Source: Caldatribacterium sp964426875
GTDB lineage: Bacteria > Atribacterota > Atribacteria > Atribacterales > Caldatribacteriaceae
Direction: 5' to 3'
Length of the DNA stretch: 38,422 nucleotides
Assembly (NCBI GenBank): GCA_964426875.1
Contig: CAYRSB010000021.1
Coordinates: 1-38,422 of the forward strand
Shown: one piece after another, positions 29,709 to 38,236 of the stretch
How positions within the stretch are numbered: position 1 is the first letter of the stretch
Layout: each line of letters begins with the position of its first letter
The notes under the pieces: model-generated
The model's database searches: none
Told to the model about the DNA's origin: nothing
What the model saw: only the letters and a program-made list of their open reading frames with translations
Position numbers and translations under genes: made by a program

Positions 29709-32137
29709 GAGGGAATTACGGCGAAGGCAGCCACTCGATCCTGAGACTTCAGGTTTATAAGCCGAACGCCCTGGGTAGCCCGTCCCTGAATCGGGATTTC
29801 CCCAGTATAGACTCGAAGAAGAAGGCCGTTCTGAGTAGAGAGGAGAAGTTCCTCCTCTCCCCTAACTGTGGCGATACCCACAACCTCCCCCGTGCGGGGG
29901 GAAGACCTCAAAATCTTCACCCCCATTCCCCCCCGATGATGAATAGGGAAATCGGAAAGGCCCATGCGTTTCCCCATTCCCAGGGAAGTCACGATGAGGA
30001 GGGTTTCCTCTCTCTTGATAGGACAGGCCCCCACCACTCGGTCCCCCACCTTTAAGCGCATTCCCCGGACACCAGAAGCACCCCTCCCCACGGGGCGAAC
30101 TTCCTCTTCCCGGAAGGCACGACCAAGGCCCCAGGCGGTAGCCAAAAGCACCTCGTCCGACCCTTTCGTCACGAAAGCTACCTCGAGTTCGTCTTCCTCT
30201 TCAAGCCCTACGACCTTGGTTCCCCTTCGGGTGACGGAGAGAAACTCAAGAAGGTCCATCTTTTTCACTTTCCCCTTGGCAGTAGCCAAAAAGAGGTACC
30301 GACCCTCCTTGAAATCCCGAAGAGGAATGAGAGTCACAACCCTCTCCCCCTCTTCGAGGGGCAGGAAGTTCACAAGGTGCATCCCTTTGGCCTGGCGGCT
30401 CATCTCGGGCAACCGATGAACAGGGAGTTGAAAAACCCTTCCTCGGGAGGTGAAAAAGAGCACCCGGTGGAGAGTGGTAGCCACAACAATGGCGCTTACA
30501 AAATCCTCTTCTCCCATGCTCAGGGCACTCACTCCCCTCCCTCCCCTTCCCTGACGGCGGTAAGTGGAGAGGGGTACCCGCTTTACATACCCGTCCTGGG
30601 TCAGAGTGACAACGACATCTTCTTCCCGTATCAAAAGCTCAAATTTTCCCTCTTCCTCCTCCTCTTCTTCCACAATCCTCGTCCGGCGCTCATCAGCGTA
30701 ACGCTCTTTGATGTACTTGAGCTCCTCCTGAAGACACTGCTTGAGGACTTCTTCTTTCTCAAGAACCTCGTGAAGATGGGTTATCTTCTTTCGGAGCTCC
30801 TGGTATTCTTCCCGGACCTTTTCCCGCTCCAGAGCTACAAGGCGTTGCAGGCGCATCTCCAAAATAGCCTGGGCCTGCCTTTCGGTAAAGCCAAGTTCCT
30901 GTACCAGCCGCTCCTTGGCTTCCTGAACACTTTGAGAGGAGCGAATGAGGTGAATGACCTCATCGACCATATCAAGAGCTCGCAGAAACCCTTCCAGGAC
31001 ATGGGCTCGATCCTCGGCCTCCTGGAGCTCAAAGCGACTCCGGCGGAGGACAACCTCCTTCCGAAAATTCAAAAAATGTCGTAGAGCCTCAGGCATAGTA
31101 CAGACTTCGGGCCGCCCCTCCACCAGCGCCAGAAGTATCACTCCAAAGCTCACCTCAAGAGCGGTGTGTTTGTAGAGGTAGCGGAGAATATAGTGAGGTT
31201 TTGCGCCCCGCTTGAGCTCTAAAACCACCCGGATGCCCTCCCGGTCCGACTCATCCCGAACCTCAGCAATATCGGGGAGCTTCTTCTCCTCCACAAGGCG
31301 GGCAATGTGCTCCACAAGGTCGGCCTTATTCACCTGGTAAGGAAGTTCCCGAATGACTATGGCCTGCTTACCCCTTCCAATCTCCTCCACTCTCGCCTCT
31401 CCCCGGAGAATAAGCTTCCCCTTCCCCTCTCGGAAGTACTCCTCCGTGCCCCTGCGCCCGATGAGCTTTCCCCCGGTGGGAAAGTCGGGACCGGGGACAA
31501 AACGAAGGAGGTCTTGATACGTGGCATCAGGATGGTCGAGAAGAAAAAGGAGGGCGTCGATGAGTTCCCCTAAGTTGTGGGGAGGGATATTCGTGGCCAT
31601 CCCCACAGCAATGCCCGAGGAGCCGTTGGCCAGAAGCTGGGGAAAGGCGGAAGGAAGAACGGTGGGTTCTTTCAAAGATTCGTCAAAGTTGGGGACGAAA
31701 TCCACTGTGTCCTTTTCAAGATCTCGGAGCATTTCCTCGGCAATGGAGGAAAGGCGAACCTCGGTGTAGCGCATAGCTGCAGGGGGGTCTCCATCTACAG
31801 AGCCAAAGTTCCCATGACCATCGACGAGAGGATAGCGACAGGTGAAGTCTTGGGCCATCCGCACCAAGGCCTCATATACTGCCATGTCTCCATGGGGGTG
31901 ATACTTCCCTAATACATCTCCCACCACGCGGGCACTCTTGCGGTAAGGCTCCGAAGAGCGCAAATTCATCTCCTGCATAGCGTAGAGAATCCGCCGCTGC
32001 ACAGGCTTCAGCCCGTCACGCACGTCAGGAAGCGCTCTTCCCACGATAACGCTCATGGCGTAACTCAGGTACGCCTCTTTCATCTCATCTTTAACGTCCA
32101 CAAGAAACACTTTGCCCTTCTCTTCCACCGGCATCAC
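29705..32137 (-). CDS. gyrA: DNA gyrase subunit A
   Basis: This 810-residue subunit has the catalytic Tyr in AAMRYTEVRLS (Y124) and the winged-helix breakage-reunion part from residue 30. The GyrA box, needed for DNA wrapping, is present as YRRQGRGGRGVS, so it is gyrase and not topoisomerase IV. The six-bladed C-terminal domain follows. In the quinolone region HPHGDMAVYE the residue at E. coli S83 is Met (M85) and at D87 is Glu (E89). The frame begins GTG-ATG (32137/32134), just after the gyrB stop, so it is translated by coupling. Confidence 0.97.
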   Translation of the reverse strand: MMPVEEKGKVFLVDVKDEMKEAYLSYAMSVIVGRALPDVRDGLKPVQRRILYAMQEMNLRSSEPYRKSARVVGDVLGKYHPHGDMAVYEALVRMAQDFTCRYPLVDGHGNFGSVDGDPPAAMRYTEVRLSSIAEEMLRDLEKDTVDFVPNFDESLKEPTVLPSAFPQLLANGSSGIAVGMATNIPPHNLGELIDALLFLLDHPDATYQDLLRFVPGPDFPTGGKLIGRRGTEEYFREGKGKLILRGEARVEEIGRGKQAIVIRELPYQVNKADLVEHIARLVEEKKLPDIAEVRDESDREGIRVVLELKRGAKPHYILRYLYKHTALEVSFGVILLALVEGRPEVCTMPEALRHFLNFRKEVVLRRSRFELQEAEDRAHVLEGFLRALDMVDEVIHLIRSSQSVQEAKERLVQELGFTERQAQAILEMRLQRLVALEREKVREEYQELRKKITHLHEVLEKEEVLKQCLQEELKYIKERYADERRTRIVEEEEEEEGKFELLIREEDVVVTLTQDGYVKRVPLSTYRRQGRGGRGVSALSMGEEDFVSAIVVATTLHRVLFFTSRGRVFQLPVHRLPEMSRQAKGMHLVNFLPLEEGERVVTLIPLRDFKEGRYLFLATAKGKVKKMDLLEFLSVTRRGTKVVGLEEEDELEVAFVTKGSDEVLLATAWGLGRAFREEEVRPVGRGASGVRGMRLKVGDRVVGACPIKREETLLIVTSLGMGKRMGLSDFPIHHRGGMGVKILRSSPRTGEVVGIATVRGEEELLLSTQNGLLLRVYTGEIPIQGRATQGVRLINLKSQDRVAAFAVIPS

Positions 32138-32139
32138 CT

Positions 32140-34041
32140 TTAGATATCGAGATTCACCACTTCAAGAGCGTGTTCCCGAATGAACTCTCGTCGCGGTTCC
32201 ACCACATCCCCCATGAGGACGCTGAAAATCCTCTCCGCCTCAAGGGCATCCTCTATGGTGACCTGCTTGAGGGTTCGGGTCTGGGGATTCATGGTAGTCT
32301 GCCAGAGTTGTTCTGGGTTCATTTCCCCCAGGCCCTTATACCGCTGAAGAACGTATTTCTTGTTTCCCAGGTTTTTAAGGATGGCCCCAAGCTCCCGATC
32401 GTCAAAGGCATAGTAATCCCGTTTGTCCACATGTACTCGGTACAGGGGGGGCAGAGCAATGTAGATGTGGCCTCCCTCAAGAAGAGGACGCATGTAACGG
32501 TAGAAGAAGGTGAGAAGGAGCGTCCGTATATGCGCTCCATCCACATCGGCATCAGTCATGATGATAATCCGGTGATAGCGAAGCTTCTCCAAAACCACAT
32601 CCTCTCCGATGCCGCATCCCAGAGCAGCAACGATATTCCGGATCTCCTCACTTGAAAGAATTCGGTGAAGGTTTGCTTTCTCCACGTTAAGGATTTTTCC
32701 CCGCAGGGGCAAAACGGCCTGGAAACGACGGTCTCTGCCCTGCTTGGCTGAGCCACCGGCTGAGTCTCCCTCTACGATGAAAATCTCCGAGACTCTCGGG
32801 TCTTTCTCGGCACAATCGGCCAGCTTCCCCGGAAGAGTCACCGAATCAAGGCTATCTTTCTTTCGGGCGAGTTCCCGGGCTCTTCTCGCAGCCAGGCGAG
32901 CCCGCACGCTCTCCAGGACCTTCTCCACAATGGAGCGCGCCACGGAAGGGTTTTCCTCAAAAAAGGTCCCAAGATAGGAAGCAGTCAGGTCCTCCACAAA
33001 TCCTCGAACCTCAGAGTTACCAAGCTTTGTTTTGGTCTGCCCCTCGAATTGAGGAGAGGGAACAAGGACATGGATTGCCGCACAGAGCCCTTCTCGAACA
33101 TCATTCCCGGTAGGGAGTTCCTCCTTGTCTTTGAGAATACCATGTCGCTCTACGTACTCGTTAATGACCCGAGTAAGGGCCATCTTGAACCCGGTGACAT
33201 GAGTCCCTCCTTCTTCCGTTCGGATATTGTTGGCAAAAGAGAGAATGGTCTCAAGGTACCCGTCGTTGTACTGAAGGGCTACCTCCACTCTTATCCCCTC
33301 TCTCGTTCCGGAAAAGAAAATGGGCTCAGGATGCAGCACCTCTTTCCCCTGATTGAGATGCTCCACCAGGGCCTTAATGCCACCCTCAAAGGCATAAACC
33401 TTCTTTTTATCCGAGCGCTCATCGTAGAGCACAAGAGTTAGTCCGGGGTTTAAAAAGGCGAGCTCCTTCAAACGCTGAGCAAGGATGTCAAAATGGAACT
33501 CTACCTGGGGAAAAATGGCGGCATCGGGCTTAAAGCGGATCGAGGTCCCCGTTTTCTCCGTTTCCCTCAAAGCCTCAAGAGGAGAGGCCGGTTTACCCCT
33601 CTCATACCGCTGACGCCATACCCGACCCTGAGTATGAACCTCGACCTCAAGCCACTCCGAGAGAGCGTTGACCACCGAAATACCTACACCATGGAGACCA
33701 CCAGAAATCGTATAGGCCCCACTCTCAAACTTTCCTCCAGCATGGAGGGTAGTCAAAACAACCTCTAAAGCCGGCTTCCCCGTCCCTCTATGGATATCTA
33801 CAGGGATTCCTCGGCCGTCGTCCACCACTGAGACACTCCCATCTCTGTGAACGGTAACCTCGATGTTCGCGCAAAAGCCAGCAAGGGCCTCATCGACGCT
33901 ATTATCTATCGCCTCAAAGACCAAGTGGTGCAGGCCCCCGATATCGGTATTCCCGATATACATGCTTGGGCGCCTTCTCACTGCCTCAAGGCCTTCTAAG
34001 ACCTGAATCTGATCGGCACTATAAGATTCCCTTTTTGCCAC
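32140..34041 (-). CDS. gyrB: DNA gyrase subunit B
   Basis: This 633-residue ATPase subunit has GHKL ATPase motifs FEAIDNSVDEALAGF, VVDDGRGIPVDIH and GGLHGVGISVVNAL, and QTKTKLGNSEVRGFVE in the transducer. The Toprim part has EIFIVEGDSAGGSAKQGRDR and MTDADVDGAHIRTLLL, and the end has RYKGLGEMNPEQLW. The length fits the short form found in most bacteria outside the Gammaproteobacteria. It lies 11 nt after the DUF721 gene. Confidence 0.97.
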   Translation of the reverse strand: MAKRESYSADQIQVLEGLEAVRRRPSMYIGNTDIGGLHHLVFEAIDNSVDEALAGFCANIEVTVHRDGSVSVVDDGRGIPVDIHRGTGKPALEVVLTTLHAGGKFESGAYTISGGLHGVGISVVNALSEWLEVEVHTQGRVWRQRYERGKPASPLEALRETEKTGTSIRFKPDAAIFPQVEFHFDILAQRLKELAFLNPGLTLVLYDERSDKKKVYAFEGGIKALVEHLNQGKEVLHPEPIFFSGTREGIRVEVALQYNDGYLETILSFANNIRTEEGGTHVTGFKMALTRVINEYVERHGILKDKEELPTGNDVREGLCAAIHVLVPSPQFEGQTKTKLGNSEVRGFVEDLTASYLGTFFEENPSVARSIVEKVLESVRARLAARRARELARKKDSLDSVTLPGKLADCAEKDPRVSEIFIVEGDSAGGSAKQGRDRRFQAVLPLRGKILNVEKANLHRILSSEEIRNIVAALGCGIGEDVVLEKLRYHRIIIMTDADVDGAHIRTLLLTFFYRYMRPLLEGGHIYIALPPLYRVHVDKRDYYAFDDRELGAILKNLGNKKYVLQRYKGLGEMNPEQLWQTTMNPQTRTLKQVTIEDALEAERIFSVLMGDVVEPRREFIREHALEVVNLDI

Positions 34042-34052
34042 TCCTTTTCACC

Positions 34053-34337
34053 TCATCGGCGGATTCGAAGCTTTACTCCTTCAAGGGGTATACCCTCACG
34101 TCTAAAGCGCTCTATAATTTCTCCCACCCTTCCCTCTATCTGGGGAACACAAAGGGGGTCCTGTATTTCGAGAATAAGCACTCCTTTCTGCACCTTATAG
34201 GGAACACAAAAACGGATAAGCTCCGGAAACCACTCCAAGAAGTGTTCCACCGCCTGATACACCCGAACCTTGGGGAGAAAACCTCGCCTTTTTAAGTATT
34301 CTTGTACAACTTCCTTCAAAGGAATGGGTCCGTTCAC
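34053..34337 (-). CDS. DUF721 / DciA-like protein
   Basis: This 94-residue protein lies between recF and gyrB, the usual place of DUF721 genes. The sequence starts with PIPLKEVVQEYLKRRG; its core is FCVPYKVQKGVLILEIQDPL and QIEGRVGEIIERFRREG. This matches the KH-like fold of DciA, which helps load the replicative helicase. The typical WxxxVG start motif is hardly visible, so the family call rests on both position and pattern. Its GTG start overlaps the recF stop (GTGA). Confidence 0.75.
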   Translation of the reverse strand: MNGPIPLKEVVQEYLKRRGFLPKVRVYQAVEHFLEWFPELIRFCVPYKVQKGVLILEIQDPLCVPQIEGRVGEIIERFRREGIPLEGVKLRIRR

Positions 34338-35416
34338 CCTCTCACCTTTCCCTCCTCTACCAAGAGAATTCGAGCCCCTTCCCTGGAGAGTTCCAAGGCT
34401 ACGTCCTCTTCAGTCGTGGTGAGGAAAACCTGGCTCTCTTGAGCAACGAGAGCACGAAGAGCTTCCCTTCTTTTTCTGTCAAGACCCGGGAAAGCATCGT
34501 CAAGGAGAAACACTGTTTCTTCCCTTTTCATCCATTGTACCACAGCTTTTTCCGCCATACGCAGGGCAAGGGCGATACTCTTCTTCTCTCCAAAAGAGGC
34601 GAACTCCCGCACGTCTCTGTCGCCGAAGAGGAAAAGGATTTCGTCTCGATGGGGACCAAAGAGGGTCATTCCCTTCCCCCTTTCCTCCTCCTCGAAAGCC
34701 TTCCTTGCCCTTCCCAAACCCTCAAGAATCCCCTCCTTCAGTTCATATCCCCGGGTCCTATACTCTACCCGAAACCCTCCCCTCTCGCCCGAGAAGAGCT
34801 CAAAAGTCCTTAAAAAAAGGGGGGAAAGGACCTGGAGATATTTCAAGCGCTCCTCTACGATTCTGGCTCCCAAAAGAACGAGTTGTTCCCCATAAGCATC
34901 GATGAGCTCCCTCGGTCCTCCTTCCCGCAAAAGCAGATTCCTTCGAGTCAAAACCTTTTCATAGTTTCCCAATATCTCTCCAAGGCCCGGCCTTATGAAG
35001 CTCAGAGCATCGTCCACAAAATCCCTCCGCCTTTTCGGTTCTCCATCCACCAAAGCGAGATCTTCAGGGAAAAACCCTGAAAGAGGCAAAGAAAAACGCC
35101 TTCGCTCGATTTTCCCATCCCTTCGCCACTCTCTTCTCCCACTCCGAGTGAGGAGAACTTGCCTTAGGGACAGCGCTCCCCCCTCCATGAAGCGGGCTGA
35201 AAGCAGAGCCGATTCCTCGCCAAAAAGAATCAACTCCTCATCGCTGGCGTGGAAGGGAGAAAACCCTCGAGCAAGAAGAAAGAGGGCTTCGAGGAAGTTC
35301 GTCTTCCCTTGAGCATTCGGGCCCAAAAGGACGAACATTCCCCGCCCCAACTTCAGGTGAACCTCTCGAAGGCTTCGAAACCTTACGAGATCGACCGTCT
35401 CGAAATACACCGGCAC
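34334..35416 (-). CDS. recF: DNA replication and repair protein RecF
   Basis: This 360-residue SMC-like ATPase helps load RecA at gaps. Walker A is FVLLGPNAQGKTNFLEALFL, the signature region is ASFGEKKSIALALRMAEK, and Walker B is TVFLLDDAFPGLDRKRREAL. The start is GTG 35416, only 3 nt after the dnaN stop codon. Length and position between dnaN and gyrB are typical. Confidence 0.95.
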   Translation of the reverse strand: MPVYFETVDLVRFRSLREVHLKLGRGMFVLLGPNAQGKTNFLEALFLLARGFSPFHASDEELILFGEESALLSARFMEGGALSLRQVLLTRSGRREWRRDGKIERRRFSLPLSGFFPEDLALVDGEPKRRRDFVDDALSFIRPGLGEILGNYEKVLTRRNLLLREGGPRELIDAYGEQLVLLGARIVEERLKYLQVLSPLFLRTFELFSGERGGFRVEYRTRGYELKEGILEGLGRARKAFEEEERGKGMTLFGPHRDEILFLFGDRDVREFASFGEKKSIALALRMAEKAVVQWMKREETVFLLDDAFPGLDRKRREALRALVAQESQVFLTTTEEDVALELSREGARILLVEEGKVRG

Positions 35417-35419
35417 CCG

Positions 35420-36508
35420 TCACTCCCCTTGGAGCCGGACGGGCATGAGAACATACTCAAAGGGTTGATCGGGCGAGACCATCCGCGCCGGAGAAAGCTC
35501 CCCAGAAAGACCCATCTCCACTTCCTCACCCTTCATTACCCGTAAGGCCTCAAGGAGATATCGGGAGTTGAACGCTACCTTGAAATGTTCCCCCTCAACC
35601 CTTGCAGAGATCTCCTCTTCAGCCACCCCCAGGTCTCCCACCGCCCGAAGTCCCAGAGACCCTCCGGATACGGTAACCTGAACGACAGGGACACCAGAAG
35701 TCACAAGAGAAACCCGCTCCAAGGCTTCAAGAAAATCGAGTCGTAAAATCCTCATGGTACTTACAAAGTTCTTGGGGATTACCTGAAGGTAGTTAGGATA
35801 TTCCCCTTCGATAAGGGTGGAAAAAAGCGTAGTTGTTCCGCATCGGATAACGATGTTTCCCCCTTGAGGTATAAAGAGAGCGTCTTCTTTCTCCAACAGT
35901 CGCAAAAGTTCCGAAACGGCTTTTTGGGGGAGAATGTACTGACCTTCGAAATCGGAACGACCAATTCCCGGAACGATATCCCGACTCAGACGATGTCCAT
36001 CAGTAGCAACCACTTCAAGACGCCCAGAGGAAAAGGAAAAAAGAATGCCGGTCAAAACTGGACGAGTCTCATCCCGAGACGCGGCAAAGTACGTCCGGAG
36101 GAGTGCTTCTTTCAAGGCGCTTCCGGGAATGAGCATCTCTACTTCTACCTCCTGAGGCGGGAAGAAGGGAAAGTCACTACTTGAGAACCCTGAGAGCTCA
36201 AAGTAACTCCTGCCAGAGCGGATCGTAGCTTTCTCTCCTTTTCCCTCAAGCTCTACTTCTCCCTTGAGGGTGCGAACAATGTTGTAGAGAACCTTTCCAG
36301 GAAGAACGATGCTTCCTTCCCTCTTCACTTCCCCCTCAAAGGTCGAAGTGATGCCCACTTCAAGGTCTGTGGCAGAAAGTCGCACGTTATCCCCAGAACT
36401 TTCCACAAGAACTCCACCCAGAGTCGGAGTTGCAGGACGAGTAGAAACGACCCTGTAGACCTTACTCAGTGCCTCCTTGAAGCGACTTGCTTCAACCTTT
36501 ATATTCAC
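35420..36508 (-). CDS. dnaN: DNA polymerase III beta subunit (sliding clamp)
   Basis: This 362-residue clamp has three repeated domains of about 120 residues. Typical pieces are VSTRPATPTLGGVLVESSGD, GSIVLPGKVLYNIVR, TDGHRLSRDIVP and the end QPFEYVLMPVRLQGE (the usual ending is YLIMPVRL). It starts with GTG 36508, 7 nt after GGAGG. It follows dnaA after 149 bases that contain DnaA boxes. Confidence 0.96.
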   Translation of the reverse strand: MNIKVEASRFKEALSKVYRVVSTRPATPTLGGVLVESSGDNVRLSATDLEVGITSTFEGEVKREGSIVLPGKVLYNIVRTLKGEVELEGKGEKATIRSGRSYFELSGFSSSDFPFFPPQEVEVEMLIPGSALKEALLRTYFAASRDETRPVLTGILFSFSSGRLEVVATDGHRLSRDIVPGIGRSDFEGQYILPQKAVSELLRLLEKEDALFIPQGGNIVIRCGTTTLFSTLIEGEYPNYLQVIPKNFVSTMRILRLDFLEALERVSLVTSGVPVVQVTVSGGSLGLRAVGDLGVAEEEISARVEGEHFKVAFNSRYLLEALRVMKGEEVEMGLSGELSPARMVSPDQPFEYVLMPVRLQGE

Positions 36509-36657
36509 AGAAAGTCCTCCTCTCTTCTACTCACTTACAAATATCTTTCTTAGGAGTAGTAACAGTAGGGAAGAACAAACCTGTGGAAAGGTTTCTCTTT
36601 CTCCCTCCTTTTCCCTGCGCTCCTTTTGTGCGTAAGATGTGGATAAAGGATGTTTCG
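36509..36657. promoter_or_regulatory. dnaA-dnaN spacer with DnaA boxes
   Basis: One perfect DnaA box lies on the minus strand at 36646-36638 (TGTGGATAA as read on plus), and a weaker one at 36590-36582 (TGTGGAAAG on plus). No gene fits. The spacer is purine-rich on the minus strand. Together with the boxes upstream of dnaA this makes a two-part origin layout, as in B. subtilis, possible. Confidence 0.65.
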
Positions 36658-38010
36658 TCATTTCTCAGAGCGAATTCGCCCTATGAGTTCTTCTATCTCC
36701 TGAGCAAGCTGTGGATTTCGAGAGATGTCTTCTCTGATCTTCTCACAAGCGTGAAGAACCGTGGTATGATCCCTCCCTCCGAACTCTTCTCCTATGGAGG
36801 GAAGGGAAAGGTCTGTTAGTTCTCGGGCGAGGTACATAGCAATCTGGCGAGGATAGGCGATATCTTTACTGCGCTTCCTGGCCCTCAAGATGTTAGGTTT
36901 TAACCCGAAGTGTTCGGCCACCACTTTCTGGATGACCAGAACGGAGACCTTTCGGACCTCCTTCTTTGGAAATACATCTCGCAGAACTTCTTGAGCAACA
37001 GAGAGGTTTGGTTGAACGCTATTGAGAGCACAGAAGGCCTTGACCCGCACCAAGGCTCCCTCAAGTTCCCGGATATTCGAGGGAATGTGGTTGGCAATAA
37101 AGACGATCACGTCATCGGGAATGTCGACCATCTCGAGCTCGGCCTTTTTACGGAGGATGGCAATGCGGGTTTCGAGATCTGGAGGCTGGATGTCGGCGAT
37201 GAGCCCCCACTCAAAGCGAGACCGGAGTCGATCCTCAAGGGTTGGAATCTCTTTGGGAGGGCGGTCACTGGTGAGGACGATTTGCTTGAAGGCCTCGTGA
37301 AGAGTGTTGAAGGTGTGGAAGAACTCTTCCTGGGTCCGTTCCTTTCCAGCCAAGAACTGGATATCGTCGATGAGAAGTATGTCAACGTTTCGGTACTTCT
37401 GGCGGAATTCCTCGGTTTTGTCATCCCGAATAGCATTAATGAGCTCATTGGTGAATTTTTCCGAAGAGGCATAAACGATGCGCATGTTTGGGTTTTTGTC
37501 AAGGATGTGGTGACCTATGGCGTGCATAAGGTGTGTCTTCCCCAATCCTACACCTCCGTAGATGAAAAGAGGGTTGTAGGCTCGGGCAGGACTTTCGGCC
37601 ACTGCCATGGCGGCGGCATGGGCGAACTTGTTGCTGTTTCCCACTACGAAGGTGGCGAAAGTGTACTTGGGATTGAGACTGGGCTTCTCCCATTCTCCCT
37701 GGGTGGAAGCAATTTCCTGGACATCCAGAGACTTTCGCAAAAGAGATGGATCCACAATGAGTCCAATCTCGAGATTATTGGCGAGTCCTGAGACCCGCTG
37801 GAAGGCATACCGGATGAGCTCGAGGTACTTCTGCTCAATCTTTTCTCGGGAGAGTTCAGTGGGAACACTAAGAACTAACCGTTTCTCGGCAAAAGAGATC
37901 GGCTGTATTGTTTCCACCCAAGAGCGGTACTCGGGGGTCGTCATCTGCCGCTCAAGGAAAGCCAGGGTCTTTATCCACATCTCCCGAAGGGCTTCCGGAG
38001 AGACTCTCAT
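36658..38010 (-). CDS. dnaA: Chromosomal replication initiator DnaA
   Basis: This protein has about 450 residues. Domain I starts MRVSPEALREMWIKTLAFLE. The linker is short, with NPKYTFATFVVGNSNKFAH opening the AAA+ domain. Walker A is FIYGGVGLGKTHLMHAIGHH, Walker B is ILLIDDIQFLAGKERTQEEF, and the DnaA signature GEEFGGRDHTTVLHACEKI lies at the end in the DNA-binding domain. I chose ATG 38010 because GGGGGG lies 6 nt upstream and domain I starts there; the frame runs back to 38058 through DnaA-box sequence. It is the first gene of the long minus-strand gene train. Confidence 0.96.
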   Translation of the reverse strand: MRVSPEALREMWIKTLAFLERQMTTPEYRSWVETIQPISFAEKRLVLSVPTELSREKIEQKYLELIRYAFQRVSGLANNLEIGLIVDPSLLRKSLDVQEIASTQGEWEKPSLNPKYTFATFVVGNSNKFAHAAAMAVAESPARAYNPLFIYGGVGLGKTHLMHAIGHHILDKNPNMRIVYASSEKFTNELINAIRDDKTEEFRQKYRNVDILLIDDIQFLAGKERTQEEFFHTFNTLHEAFKQIVLTSDRPPKEIPTLEDRLRSRFEWGLIADIQPPDLETRIAILRKKAELEMVDIPDDVIVFIANHIPSNIRELEGALVRVKAFCALNSVQPNLSVAQEVLRDVFPKKEVRKVSVLVIQKVVAEHFGLKPNILRARKRSKDIAYPRQIAMYLARELTDLSLPSIGEEFGGRDHTTVLHACEKIREDISRNPQLAQEIEELIGRIRSEK

Positions 38011-38026
38011 GCTTAACCCCCCAAAT

Positions 38027-38057
38027 TCATCCACAGAAATCCACAGAGTTTTCCACA
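38027..38057. promoter_or_regulatory. DnaA-box-like sites just before dnaA
   Basis: Three partial DnaA boxes in the same orientation lie at 38027-38035 (TCATCCACA), 38037-38045 (AAATCCACA) and 38049-38057 (TTTTCCACA). Two have 8 of 9 and one 7 of 9 bases of TTATCCACA. Spacing is 10-12 bp. Confidence 0.6.
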
Positions 38058-38170
38058 ACCTATCCCATCACCCGAAAAACATCTCAAAACGGCGAAAAAG
38101 AAAAGAAATCCCGCCCCCCATCCCTCTTCCCTCCCCTTTCTCCCTGAGGGTGTTCCTCCCTTTTTCTGCC

Positions 38171-38236
38171 TCTTAATTTAACCATAAAATCGGGAGCGGA
38201 GCAAGTTATCCACAGCTTATACACACTTGTGGATAA
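38171..38236. promoter_or_regulatory. Putative origin element and dnaA promoter
   Basis: TTATCCACA (38206-38214), TTATACACA (38217-38225) and an inverted perfect box TGTGGATAA (38228-38236) follow each other at exactly 11-bp steps. Next to them on the dnaA side is an AT-rich stretch (38171-38190). The minus-strand dnaA promoter may be TTGCTC (38204-38199) and TTAAAT (38181-38176), 17 bp apart, so DnaA bound at the boxes would touch the -35 region and could control its own gene. The leader to ATG 38010 would be about 160 nt. Confidence 0.65.
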
